DNA from: Bugula neritina
Taxonomy: Eukaryota > Bryozoa > Gymnolaemata > Cheilostomatida > Bugulidae
Direction: 5' to 3'
NCBI GenBank assembly: GCA_964035545.1
Contig: OZ037765.1
Coordinates: forward strand, 31,883,504-31,943,503
DNA: 60,000 nucleotides
The notes beneath the pieces were generated by a model. That model worked only from the letters and a program-made list of their open reading frames with translations, did not search any database and was not told the DNA's origin. The first letter of the stretch is position 1. The number at the start of each line of letters is the position of its first letter. Position numbers and translations under genes: made by a program. Of the stretch, positions 45,501 to 58,099 are shown in pieces.

Positions 45501-48500
45501 CAGTTCCGCCAACTCCTGCTCTCTAATTGTATCATTGCGTGTCTTTTCCTCCCTCATTCGGTGAATCTCATTGTTTTGCAGACGTATGGTTGTTTGAAGA
45601 TTAAAGATATCATCTTTAGATCGACTCAACTCCCATTCCTAGTGAAATACTTTCATATCATGTATCTAATACAGAATGTATCAAGATTCCACTAAAAAGT
45701 AGGCTGGCAATATGCTTTATATGTTGCTTGAAAGGAAAATAGAGTTACCACAGATAAATGCTTCAAAGATAATTATCAAATCACAATAAAAATTTGTAAC
45801 AGACACATTTATTGCTTAATTTGTTGGCCAATTAGCATTTGCTTGACAGGTTTGTGCTAACAGGTTGAGTTGACAAGCTGCTTTCAATTGCGAAAAAGAT
45901 GCATTAGTCCTAATCGTTTCCAAAAAGTAAGTCTCAAAAACAGCAGATCAAAGCTAGAATAAAAGACTTTATCTCCTAATAGCCAATCAGAAAGAATAAG
46001 CAATAAAAATATTATAAAAGAAATAAAAACAAATACAAGAATAAGCATATTGTGTAAAATTCTAAAAAATTCACCAGAGTTTGATTGTTTTCTTTAATTT
46101 TCTGGGCTTTGGCAATTTTGCTGAGAAGGCGTCGGTTTCTCTCAGCATGGAGTTCCTTCTTCTGCCTCTCGTATAATAGCTGAGTGTGGAGGAGCAGTAG
46201 CTGTACCCTGGCAATGCTGGCATCATCAGTTGCCAGTGAACCTGATCACAACACAGATAGGTAAACTTCACACAGGATTTAGTAATCAGATACAACAGCA
46301 TATTGTATGCAGCACAACTAGGACAACATCAAGTAAAACAGAGATTCTATAAAAAAATTACAAATAAAGTAGCTGTCTTTAAAAAGATAAAAATAAGATT
46401 TCATCAAAAACATTTTGTGGTGGAAACTGATAATTATCAAAAGCTACAGACTCGCATACCACCAAAATGTGACCAGTTAACGAAAGGGCTGGATACAGAG
46501 CCCGACTCCTGCAGCTGAATTTGCAAGGTAGAGCCGAGTCTAAGTTTCTCATTCAGAAGTGCCAAATGTTGGTCAAGCGCAGATGCTGGGCCTTGAACTA
46601 CTTGAGTTTGGCTGCACTGGAGGCCTAGAAATTAAAACAAGTACGAGAAATTAGTAATAATTAGGTTTTTATGGCAATAACAAAGTATAGTTTATCGTTT
46701 TTGTGAGTACCAGATGCAGTGTTAGATTCTCACAGATACCAAGTCTCTCATGAAAGCCAACAACATTTTAATCACTCCACAGAAACTGGGAATTACTGAG
46801 AATGCAAAGCAATGCTAGGATACGTGAACTATTATTTAGTATTATTTTCAGCACCTGAAGAGGAAAGTGGCTGGCTATAAACAGAATGCAAGTCAGCGAG
46901 ATCATCGGGCAGCTTGTGGCTCAAGGTCAAGGAAACAGAGGGTGTAGTGAGGGTGGTGGTACTGTGCCCCACAAAGTCTGTAGACGCTACATCTGGCTGA
47001 TCAGTTTTGGCAGCAGAGAGGGGAGATTTTGATTCGGTCTTTCCATTAGAAGACGCGGTCTATATCACACAAGTGCGTGTAGAGAGGATAAACACATGTC
47101 AGCAATAAACACTCAATATAAAACGTCTGCAACACTTGAACAAGCATATGCTGCAGTTGAACATAAGTCCATAGGCTTGCAATAAATACATCTGAAGCAA
47201 CCTTAAAAGTTAGTAATAATAATTTAACCAAAAATCAGGTTTCAACTAAAAATAAAATAGAGTAGCACTTCCTGTTTAAAAACCATCGGAGTTTATCAAA
47301 AGTTTTCAAATTGATAATTGAAAGGACAATTCCCAGACTTCTATTTTGCACTTATAAATAATCATATTTATAAAACAAAGTATACATTTATCAAGAGTAA
47401 GTCACTATGTCTCTTACCTGTATAGACGCACAGCGTTCTGTGCTAACATCATTGTTATCCTGAGATTCCTCGTGTATATCTTCAGTAAAGGTTGGGCAGG
47501 AGCCGGAGCGCTTCAACTTACCCTTGCTAATCTTATCTGCCTCATTCTCAGGCTGAGTCATACTAGTGAATCGGATACGGTTAACTGACTTCATGAACTC
47601 CGCCACAGAGTTTACCGTCTGCATGTCCGGCGGCTGAGTGTTGATAGACTCCACTTCCTCGTCTTCCGAGTCTACAGGAAATACCACCATATTGACCCGA
47701 GAAACTGCCATGGTGTATGACTACAGTTCACCAATCATCAGCTTCCCATGTATTGATATCAATTCACTGCAGCCAGTTTGGTGGAAGATATGCTCAGTGC
47801 ATTACTTTGGCGTTATGATCTTGTGTAGTTGCCTTCTCTTTTGTGGGAGAAGCATATTAGGAAATATTAGCTACGTATATTTAGCTCAAGGCTGCATTCT
47901 TCATAAAAAAACCAATTTATTTTTTCAAAATTGACTGTGAATTAGTGTATGAATTTATACTATACAATTAGGCATCACAATATATTAATACACCATGTTA
48001 CACTACTCTGCTTATAGTATTAGTAGAAAGTAGTTATACTAGTTAGTAAGTAGGAACGCATTCTTCTGTCGCGTAGAAACAAGATGAAGGTTTTCTACCT
48101 CTTTAGTGTAGAAACTGCTGAGCTTGAACTGATCTGGTGAATTTTAATGAACTAATTGTTCTAAGATTTAGTTAGAGGTAAACAAGGCAAATTTGCTCAG
48201 AGTGACTAAGATCAAACATTGATGTGTTTCCATGTCTTGAAGTGGCTGCAGTCAAACTAATATCCATACATAGTAAACCGGAATGAATCATCTTGAGATT
48301 CAACCAGGTATACGAGAATGCTACTTCTAACCTGTACTGACAACCGATAATAACCTAAATTGTTGCTATGGAGACAATAAACTTGCTAGTATTCCTGAAG
48401 GGCGAGATTGAAATGTGCTAAGATTATATATATATTAGGGTTGTTGCACAGCATTTCAACACAAATTGGCAGAACATAAATTTGGTACGACTCAAAACAG

Positions 48501-51500
48501 CTCCAAAAAATGCTTCAATGGCCAAATTTTAATTCATTTACATTTTACAAATTTTTTTCAAGATTCCAATTCTTTTGTGGGGACAAAGTGTATGCAATAG
48601 TTGAAACTAAAACCAGTATATATGTTGAACCTAAAAGACACATAACTATTATTAACGACATTATATTTCCAATTAGGCAACAGAAATATGATGCTAGACA
48701 TGTACTATTGCTGGTATCAGTGTCGTGTGTGGAACCAGTGTCTGATATCTTCTCCAGAAGGTGCGGCAGGTTGCTGACGGAGAGAGTGGTGGTGGTGTTG
48801 ACAGAGGAGTTCTCGGAGCCCACAGAAGTTATCTTTGGTATGTCAGTAGGAGGTTCAGACGTGAACTCCTTCCTTAGAGGGGACGGGGGGATGGACCCCT
48901 CAGTACTGATTCCAGAGAGAGACCTTTTGGTCCCACTCGCATGTCTAAATATACATAGAGAAGTGATGAGTAGAATTAGTAGGATTAGTATTTCCAATAG
49001 TACCATGACCATCCTAGCATTACTATTACTGCTACTGCTACTGCTGCTGCTGCTGCTACCACTGCTACTACTGCAGGGTTCACTACTACTGCTGCTGCAG
49101 TAATAGCAGCTACTATTGTGGCTGCTATTACTAGCAGTAAAAGTAGTAGCTGTAGTATTGGGGGTAGTGGTAGTGGTAGTAGAAGCAATAGTAGTGATTG
49201 TATAAGTACAAGTGGTCAAAACAGATTAATTTCTGTTGACAGTAACTATTAACAGAGAGTTTGTAACAAACCTGGACCTACAAAGACCTCCGCCACTTTC
49301 AATCAGGGGTGTAGTAGGGGTATTTTTAGGAGTGTACTGGGTAGGAGTGTTGTGACTAGTATTTTGAGGGGTCTTGGTTTGCCCAATATCTAAAAATACA
49401 CGCAGGAATATAGTGTAGAGTAATGTGACAAATGTAACATTGCATGTAACACAGATATAGGAAGGGTGTATGGCGGAGCAGTTACTAACAAAACGAGCAA
49501 GCCCCTCTAACATAGTGAGTCCATTACGACTGACAGCACTTTTTTGCCAAAATTAGCTGTTGGAAAGCTTCGGCCCCAAAATTGCTTAAACACAAAAAAA
49601 TCTGAATGCACCGCCTTTAAACAGTTGATCTGAAATTATTTTATGTCAAGATTCTCAAAAAAAAAAGTATTTAAGCCAGCAGCGACAGGGTTTCAACAGT
49701 GACCTATAAAATAGTGGCATCTGTCTAGAGACTAGAAAAACTTCAATTTTATATGCTGAGGTAATACATGGTAAGTTGAAGTTGAATTAAAGTACTATTA
49801 TAATTAATATAAAACAACAAACTCATGTAAAGTAAACATAAAAAGTAACATATATAAATATAAATACAATAATCATTTTACTGGAAGCATTGAGAGCAAT
49901 ACCAAATATCAGAATGAACACCACATGTTATTGCAATCACTTACTACTTTGAGGGGTGCCATTGTTTGGGGTTACAAATGTAAATGTTGTAGTATTAGTA
50001 ACAATGGAGCTTGGAGTCATAGGATCAACAGGTGGGGGCGTGCTTAACCCCAACCTATCGGAGGGGCTAAAGAATGTGGATGAATTTGCTGCCACCGAAA
50101 TCAAAGAGTCTTTAGCCATTTCAAGAGAGGCTGCAACTATAAGACAATACAATATAATTTAAGACAATACAATATAATATAATATAAGGCAAGATATTAT
50201 AATACAATACAATTTAATACAAGACAACATAATATAAAGGAAGACAATATAATACATTACAATGCAATACAAACTAATACAGAATAATATAATTTAGAAT
50301 ACAAAATAGTAAATCATATCATAATACATGAAAAAATTAATATAATACAAAACAATACAATATAAAATAATACAAGATAACACAATATAGATAGGATATA
50401 ATTGTTGCACTGAGCCAGGCAGTACACTATATATTATTAAGGTTATTATTGCTGCTACAGCTGCCCTACTATTATGGTTCATAGTATTATCTACTAACTA
50501 GTACTATTTTGGTGAAGGCCTGCTGTCGTGGTTATTGTAAATAAAGAGCTGTAGAATGCATCACAATGTAATTCATTTTTCACTAATGTTTTTGCTTTAC
50601 TTTAAACCAGAACATCAGGAGAAACCTCCCAACACTGGAGAACTAAGCATGAAACTCAACAAATGTGAAAAGCAAGCTTTACTATAAACAGAAAAAAAAA
50701 ACTCAGTTTCTGTTTATACACTGCATTTCTATGGCATGAGCATTACGTGAATAGATGCCCGTATGGAATAATTTGCGCTTGCTGTTCGCATTAACTTATG
50801 GTTGCGGTTTTGCGGCGATGCAACTATTTCCATGACATGAATGCGAATCATGGAAATGTAGTGATGGTAAACTAGCTGATATAGAGATACAATGACATGT
50901 AATATACAATTACACAGTTCCCTACTTTCATCTGACAGGGGGATATTGTCCTGAATAGTATCTTCCTCTATTGACACTTGCTCTGTCAGCGAGGCAGCAG
51001 AGGGCTTGCTAGGGTAATCCTGCAAGCACAATAAACTACGTTATATCACAGTTTATTATATAACATTATATAACGGAAGGCGTACATCTGGTGAATTGGC
51101 TTATCAGCGTCAGGTAGGAGCTGTCAATACAGGTAAGAAGTACGCATAGGATCAGAGAAAACATGTATTTCAGAAAAAAGCTCCAAGAAAAGATGCTACA
51201 CTTTCATGCAATTAAACATCATAGAAGAAAATGAAAGAATGAAGAGCTAAAAAGATCAGTAATCTGGAATACATAATAAGTTGGTACGTAACTCCAACCC
51301 TCCCACATCTGACCTTCCAGAAGGATAGATCTAAGACAAACCAACACATACTAGATTTTTTGACCACATTTACTGCTCAGAGCTGTGTCAGGGCCAAGAG
51401 TAGCTAAATCTAATCATATTTTTAAGGAGTAAAATCAAGTATGAATCATTCCATAGATCTCTGGCACAACACTTGTTGCTCTGTCATTGTGCTGCAGCCA

Positions 51501-54500
51501 AACTGATTCATTCAACAGAAATGGTGCTCAAAAAACACCATTACAGAGAATTACTTGCCATATTTACCTTCCAGTGTTTTTCCAAATGAATCCAAGTCAA
51601 AAATAAATGAGTGCAAGTCATATATAAATACAGTTGCGATACGCAAACAGGCTGTACTTGAAGTTATCCTACCACGTCTGGGACTCGATGGCAAGTAATA
51701 TTGAGTTCCACACCTGTGACGATTCGGTAGCGTCCAAAGAGAGGCTGGCACACTCCGCCACGATATCATGTGTAGCCTTCGACTTCCACTGATCTCCACG
51801 GTATTCTGCATCCTTGGAAGTTGTCACCAGTCCCGGATTAAACTTTATTGTAGAGAGCATTGGCTAAAACACGGAATAATTTTATGACAGAGACATTAAA
51901 TCTTTTAGGTGATGCAACACTGAATAAGCATTGGCACAAAACCCGATGTGCCGCACAAATAGCAAGCCTACTTTGATAGCTTTGTTGAAGAAGTCGGGAG
52001 ATAGTTTGTGTTTAGAGTAGAGATCTTGTAAAGCAGATATGTAGTGCCAGGGATACATGCCGTAGAGTCTAGTGAACATGGCGTAGACTCCAACATTCAA
52101 GTGTAGAAGATAAACATCAGGCACGCCATCTGTAGAGTAGTACAATACAAATAGCATCAAAACAAAGTTTGACCAAACTAATGGCTATGACATCATATTT
52201 TTCTCCTTTTATCTTTTGTTCCCGATTAAAATCATAGCGACACAACTCCAGTCATGAGTATCAAAAGGTATTATAGATTATTTTCCATCTGCATTACCCA
52301 GAAGTGCCCTAAACTTAATATTCAACAGGAAAATTAACTGCAAGACTGCTCAACATCATCAAAAGACTGTTTTAACACTAAACTAACTTCCCATTTAAAA
52401 CAGATAACTAAAGTAGTAGGGTATGCCCTTGAGTTGAGGCCTAACTGTCTACATTTGATTATATAAATCGACGTAGTAATCATAGCTGGTTTTATTAGTA
52501 CTAGTACTCGTGATTATTCACCTATTAGTCATTCACCTACTAATCATATACCTATTAGTCATTTAACTACTAGTCATTTAACTTAGCTTATATCTATTTA
52601 CTGACCAGCTTTGGTCATGTAACCAAATAGAAATAATTTCCGCTAACTGCAGATATTTGACACACTCGCCTATTTCACCAGCATATTAAATAAATGCTAC
52701 AGTTTCTACTAAATGTACAATCATCCTACTGTTATCTCTGATAATATAGCTTTAGAGCTACTGTCACCCTTGCCAATGTAGCCTTAGAGATATTGTTACC
52801 CTTGTCAACGTAGCCACCCACCTTTGTTGACAAAAGAGAAGTGAGTTATACGTAGAAGAGCTTCAAACATATCGTCAAAGTACTTCACCATGCCGTCGGG
52901 AATAACAGGAAGTAGCATGGTGACGATGTAAACAGCATCCAATAAAAGTGGCACCTGGTTTTCTTGCTTCATGCATCTATAAATGGCATAGCAGTACGAA
53001 AACAGGAGAACACAACATTGAATATAAAGACAATGATATAATATAAGACTAAGAATAGGTTTAAAAATTATTATTATTTTAACATTATATTTTTATAAAT
53101 TCGCTATATTGATTAAAATAAATGTATGCTCTAATCACTAAGGCAATAAACCAAGCAAATATGCAACAGGTCATTGATTATCCAATCGCAGAGCTTTTTT
53201 GCTCATAAAAATAACAAAATGTAAAAATATCTAATCAGATTGTATTCTTTAAAAACCAGGCTTTTTACCATGAAAAGAAAAACTATGTTGAATTGTAACG
53301 TCAGACTTTATCTGGTTTACTTGTATCGCGGGCGCTGCAGTCTATACACGAGTTTATTAGCTGCATTACCTGATAATATCTTTGAAGAGTGGCTCCTGGA
53401 CAATCTTGTACAGCCACACGGGTTTACGACTCACAATATACAACAACAGTTTAACAGTGGACTTCCTACTGTGCAGATCCTCATAGGTTGAGTGTAACTT
53501 TCTGAATACCACCTACAGCGTGCCCGACAGCGTTATATCATCATGCTATGCCAGCAGTGTTCAGAGGTTGTAAAACTTTATAAGAGCCTCAGCTACGGCA
53601 TGTTCTTGACCTCATAGAAGGTCTCACAGTCTTAAAAGATTTTTCATCAAACAATAATGGGAAAACTCTGTTCAACTGCCTGTTCTGCTATCACAAATGA
53701 CCTTATAGTTAAAGTTATAATTTACAAAATGCATGGCTATTCACTTAGCCATTTGCTTTATAGACATAGAACTTTTTTATAGATTGTGGCTCAAATCGTT
53801 TGTTTTAGTTTGATGGGCCAGAGAGACCCCTACTTTCATTACTTATTTCACCACTTGGCACAACAAAGTATCTCACAAAAACTGAAACAAATAACAATAC
53901 AAATAAACATTGACCTTTCAACAACTCTGGGTTATTCTTTTCCGCCAACACTCAAGTGTAGCACAACTCACCTTGTCGTGGTCGTTGTGGCTTTTAACAA
54001 TCAGCTCGGCAGCTTTCTGTGACTGAGTGCTCATGTAGTACGTGATAAGACTCTCCACCACCCATGAGTCTCTTTCTAGAAAGATAAAAAAAGATAAACT
54101 CGCTCTACACCTGAGAGCTACAGTATCAAGTTTCCGAGTTGCTGACCTAAAATCTGAAGAATGAAAGCACTAAATTAATACTTTGCAGTCAATTTTACCA
54201 CCAACTATTAACATGTGGTGCAACAACAGCATTTCTCGTTGTTAATCTTTTGACTACAACAGAGTATCATTAAGATAATAGCTCATAGTCTGCTAATTGC
54301 CATAAATTCCTGCATTAGATTTTCGATATTGCAAAAAATGTTTTCACAAAATCAAGTTAATATTGAATTCAGCAGTCTGTAGCTCATTTGCTTGTTTCAA
54401 CAAGTAACACATCTGCGGTGTCACTTTTATGTGTATTAAACAGTTTTCATGAACATATTTTTTCCTTACAAACACAATAATTTGCACCCAACAAATATTC

Positions 54501-54991
54501 AAAGTAAAGATATAAATGCATGTAATGCTAAATTTGTATGTATAACATAATTAATCACGTAATAAAAGATAATATTGAGGTTACAAAAGAGCCTGCAAAA
54601 TCTATGTAATAGCATAATTTTTAAAAATTCCTACATTATAATGCTTTGTTCAATAGAGCCATGTCATATTTTATACCAATAATCATGAAATTTCTGAGAT
54701 CAAAATGTAGCAATTTCAGATTAAGATAAAATTAAGAGAAAAAGGTAACTCACACTCCATGTTGAAAAATTTAATAAATTCAATAAATAAACTGGTAATT
54801 TTTTATATCATTCTACATTTGCAACAGCTGAAAAAAAACTTTTAATATATCTTATAACAAAAATGATAATAAAACTAAATTTTACTGAATGACTTACCAT
54901 AGAGTTTTAGACTGTTTACAAAATCTGTGACAGCTCGAATATCTTTACTATCTAAAAGTTGAAACGCAGTTGAAAGTTCTCTTCTTTCCAT
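39549..54991 (-). CDS. TSC1: TSC1 (hamartin), TSC complex subunit
   Basis: In known animals TSC1 stabilises TSC2, the Rheb GAP that restrains mTORC1. Exons: 54898-54991, 53972-54075, 53370-53512, 52822-52976, 51972-52129, 51714-51863, 50926-51019, 49945-50130, 49272-49389, 48706-48944, 47418-47671, 46855-47059, 46463-46624, 46075-46241, 45411-45638, 44917-45012, 43761-43902, 43574-43662, 43173-43241, 39549-39797. Phases join: 3102 nt, 1033 aa (human about 1164). The start follows an in-frame TAA. Residues 1-268 form the helical N-domain (MLLPVIPDG; VYAMFTRLYGMYPWHY; THDIVAECASLSLD). About 269-687 is Ser/Thr/Pro-rich linker ending VNWSHFG. The coiled coil starts near 690 with LLLLHTQLLYERQKKE and runs to about 982. 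The Ser-rich tail is shorter than in vertebrates. Linker exon edges (7-12) were set by phase and are less certain. Confidence 0.93.
40844..41114. mobile_element. MITE-like element in TSC1 intron 19
   Basis: A perfect 14-bp inverted repeat, GGGCCACATTAGAC, stands at 40844-40857 and, in reverse complement, at 41101-41114, enclosing about 240 bp of non-coding DNA. No clear target duplication was seen. Confidence 0.6.
41585..41982. mobile_element. Long foldback (hairpin) element in TSC1 intron 19
   Basis: Nearly the whole 398-bp segment is an inverted repeat. The outer ends are TCATTTTACTTAATTTAGTA and its reverse complement. The arms continue through ACACACTGGAAGTCTCCAG, GCTAATGAAC, TTTACTAGT-type and AAAACATGG blocks, leaving a central spacer of roughly 70 bp. 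It has no coding content. Confidence 0.85.
43957..44842. repeat. 16-bp minisatellite filling TSC1 intron 16
   Basis: About 55 copies of a CTCTGACTAACACATA unit with 14-bp and CATATA variants. The + strand is almost free of G apart from one per unit. It takes up most of the 1014-bp intron between exons 16 and 17. Confidence 0.95.
49010..49200. repeat. Triplet-rich (CTA/CTG/TAG) tract in TSC1 intron 9
   Basis: Runs of CTACTGCTGCTG followed by GTAGTGGTAGTGG. They create low-complexity open frames on both strands that merge with true exon 10 sequence on the minus strand. I ended the exon at 48944 because an acceptor (ATTTAG) gives the required phase there. Confidence 0.8.
50140..50395. repeat. 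Degenerate AATACAATATAAT repeat, TSC1 intron 7
   Basis: Irregular short units, G-poor, starting about 10 bp from the exon 8 acceptor. Confidence 0.75.
52745..52821. repeat. 32-bp repeat abutting exon 4 donor of TSC1
   Basis: Two 32-bp copies (52745-52776, 52777-52808) followed by a partial copy that runs into the donor. The minus strand reads CAACAAAG|GTGGGT at the true junction, GACAAGGGTAAC in the next copy and GGCAAGGGTGAC in the third. Confidence 0.7.
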
Positions 54992-56894
54992 CTTTATATT
55001 AAATTATCTACAAAAATATTTAATTTGCATCAATATCAACATAATATGATAATATTTATTGCATGATACTGGAGTTGCCAAGACCACTGCTTTACTCGCA
55101 GTTGAAAGATGGAAAAATTGAGGGCGGCCTAGACTCAGATTTCAAGATGTTGCTAAGAGGAATATGAAATGGAGATCCATCAACTTGAGTTCCTGGCAAT
55201 AGGCGGCTGACAACAGAGTTGCGTGGAGGGCTGTAACTAAATTCAAGCCAAATCCATGAAACAGTCAGAGTCGTATCGACTGACTGCAAGAGAGAGAGAC
55301 TATATTAAAGCTGTAAGGTCAACTCAAATCTCCACGTATTAATGAGGCTTACTTTTACTCTTAGCCATTATGATTATGACTATACCAACAGCAGTATTCT
55401 ATTACATTTAGTGTCAGTGTCAGTGTCAGTGTGAGAGTGTAAGGCCTGTGAATGCCATTGCGACTGTGTAGTTGTAAATTTATTTTAGATTCTCATCACT
55501 GTGACTATTGCTATGACTATGGCTATGCCTACAATACAGTCTAGAATCACCATGACCATGTCCATTGAATTTGATATATCCATGCTGATAATGATATACT
55601 CATAGTGATACTCATACTGATAGTCCTTATTCATTCACATTAAGTTTCAGTTTCATATTGATAATCATAATAAATTATTGACGGTGCCTAACAATTGATA
55701 ATCATAACCATGTTAAACTAACATATTCTCAAAATAAAAAATAAACACGATCTACATCATCATTATGATAGTGATTATGATTTTGATCATACTCATAGCC
55801 CTTTTACCCAGTTTTAGTTTTATTGTTTCAAATACAATGTTGTAATACTAATACTAATACTAATAGTATTACTAATACTAATAGTAATAGTAATACTAAT
55901 ACTAATAGTAATTATATTTAATTTTGTTTCAATCCTCTCATAGTCATTATGATGATCAGTAGGACTATCAGTATCAGTATGAGTATGAGATAATGAGCAT
56001 CACAGAGAGCATCACTATCAGTATCAGTATCACCAACATAAGCCTAAGGCTGTCTACTAACTCTAAGAGTAAGTCTTAATCTAAGGCATACTCATACTCA
56101 TACTGATAGTGATACTGTAACTGATAGTGATTCAGATTGGCTGATACTGATACTCACAATGATACTAATATTCATATTATTAAAGTTGATCACAGAAATT
56201 GTAACTAATGTTAAGAATAAGATTAAGTGATAGTGATGCTATAACTATCGTCTATTGCTATTAGTGCATTAGTATGGGTATAACTACAAGGTAAATTTCT
56301 AAATTTAACAACCTGTACAAAACTCTACAGGAAACGAAGAAAACTTTGTAAGAATATTTCAAGTTGATAACGCCACAAACTTTTATAGCCTTTTTCTACT
56401 GGGCATCAATAAAGGAGTATCGAGGACGATCGAGAAGCAAATGTTCTTTGAAATAGCATTTGTTGCCCTTCCAAATCTTCTACTTTGAGGACCAACTAAC
56501 CGCGAATTTAACATGAAGAATTTAGGTTATACAATTGATATGAGAAGATAACTCTTACAAACCTCTCTAATCATCCCAACTAATTCGTATAAACTATGAA
56601 GTGTGTTTCACCACTGATAACCATATCAAACCATATTGATCCTCTGGTGGTGCACTTTACTAGAATGAAGGGACATTAAAAATACCACTGATGCCTCAGG
56701 AGCATCTCATCTGCAGATTTATTATTTTTTCAGGAGATATCCCAATTTGTCTTGGAAGTAGCATTACTACACAGAGGTAGATCTACAGTAGCAGGTACTA
56801 GTTCTATGTTATATAGTTGCAGATAGATTGCAATACAAATTACAATGGTAGCATTAGCATAGACATTCATTTACTGGGCACTTATATATATATA

Positions 56895-56938
<44 letters not shown>

Positions 56939-58099
56939 CAAGAATCATAAGAATTGAGCCAAAGAATGAATGGATAAGTTGCTGAGATGCAACACACAGC
57001 ACAAGTTCTTGGTCGTTTATAGGATTCTACAGGTGGCATTTATGCTTTTGATTTCATACTGTGAAAAAAGCCACATAGTCTGAAAATAAGTGTAACATAT
57101 TTTATGCTTGTAGCACAATCAATAGAATGCTGTATTATTCTACCTACTATAGCATTCAAATATGAAGCTCAAGTTATAAAAAAAAACAAAAAAGTATTTT
57201 AGAAACAGGCAAAATTGTTACCACAGAGATATGAAACATAAATGGCTATATCACAGTGGTTATTTTATTTTTAAAAAAATATGTGAATCATAACTTAGTT
57301 CACAAAAGCATAAATAAAACTAACAAAATAAAAAATAGGATGGCTAATAGGTCTATTTAAGTGTAATAGCAGACTATGAGTGTAAGTCACTCGCACTGAG
57401 AGCACTACAATGATAAAACTAACATTTGTTTAGAAAATTGTGCTTACAAATGCCAACCTCAAATAACTTACTCATAAAATATAAAAAATATATCTTTCAA
57501 CTCTGGTTACAATACACATCATTTACCCATGCACATGTATCCTACATATATTGTATAGGTAGCAATAACATATTGAACATGCAGCAAACCTGTGTAACAT
57601 ACACATAGCATAAAATAATACTGGAAAAGTAAAAGCTGCATCTAGTTAGACTTCTTTCTTATTGGCTAATATGATTAGAACAGCCAATCAGTACAAAGTT
57701 ACAACATTACAATGAAATGAAATATTATTATAAACTGATTATTTCAAAACAATTCACAGCAGCTATTGCTGGGTTCAACAGGTTATAGAATTTAGATAGA
57801 AGATGCGTAATGTATGTAATGTACTGTGGCTCAATAGAGAAACCCATGATAAACATTAACAATATAATATAATAAACTTAAAATTTATATCATCTTATAA
57901 ATAATATTATTTAATTAAACTCATTACAATCTGGTAAAAATATAGTGGCCTGTGGCTATGATTTTATAGCTGAAACATTCGTGTAATGAAACTAAAAAGT
58001 AACCATAGTCAGTGTTTTTCTTGAACACTACAGAGTCAGCTCAACAAATCACAGCTTTGCATAAAACCCCACAGCTTAGCAGTTGGCAACTCATGGTTG
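54992..58099. other. Intergenic between TSC1 5' end and ankyrin gene 3' end
   Basis: A splice acceptor (TTTTTGTAG, about 55012) just upstream of the TSC1 ATG implies a non-coding first exon further right. 55370-56290 is cryptically simple sequence (AGTAAT, ACTCAT, GATACT words), like that at 35240-37400. A (TA)n(CA)n microsatellite lies at 56883-56938. The rest is AT-rich with no supported exon. Confidence 0.6.

Noticed and set aside
47672-47711. ATG at 47711 as the start of a separate coiled-coil gene
   Set aside because: A good acceptor (TTTCCTGTAG) at 47672 puts the reading frame in phase with exon 10, and the whole series matches TSC1. The ATG belongs to the intron.
48510-49103. 197-codon + strand frame ending in poly-Leu
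   Set aside because: It is the antisense of TSC1 exon 10 plus a CTG/CTA triplet tract. The minus strand gives the phase-consistent exon.
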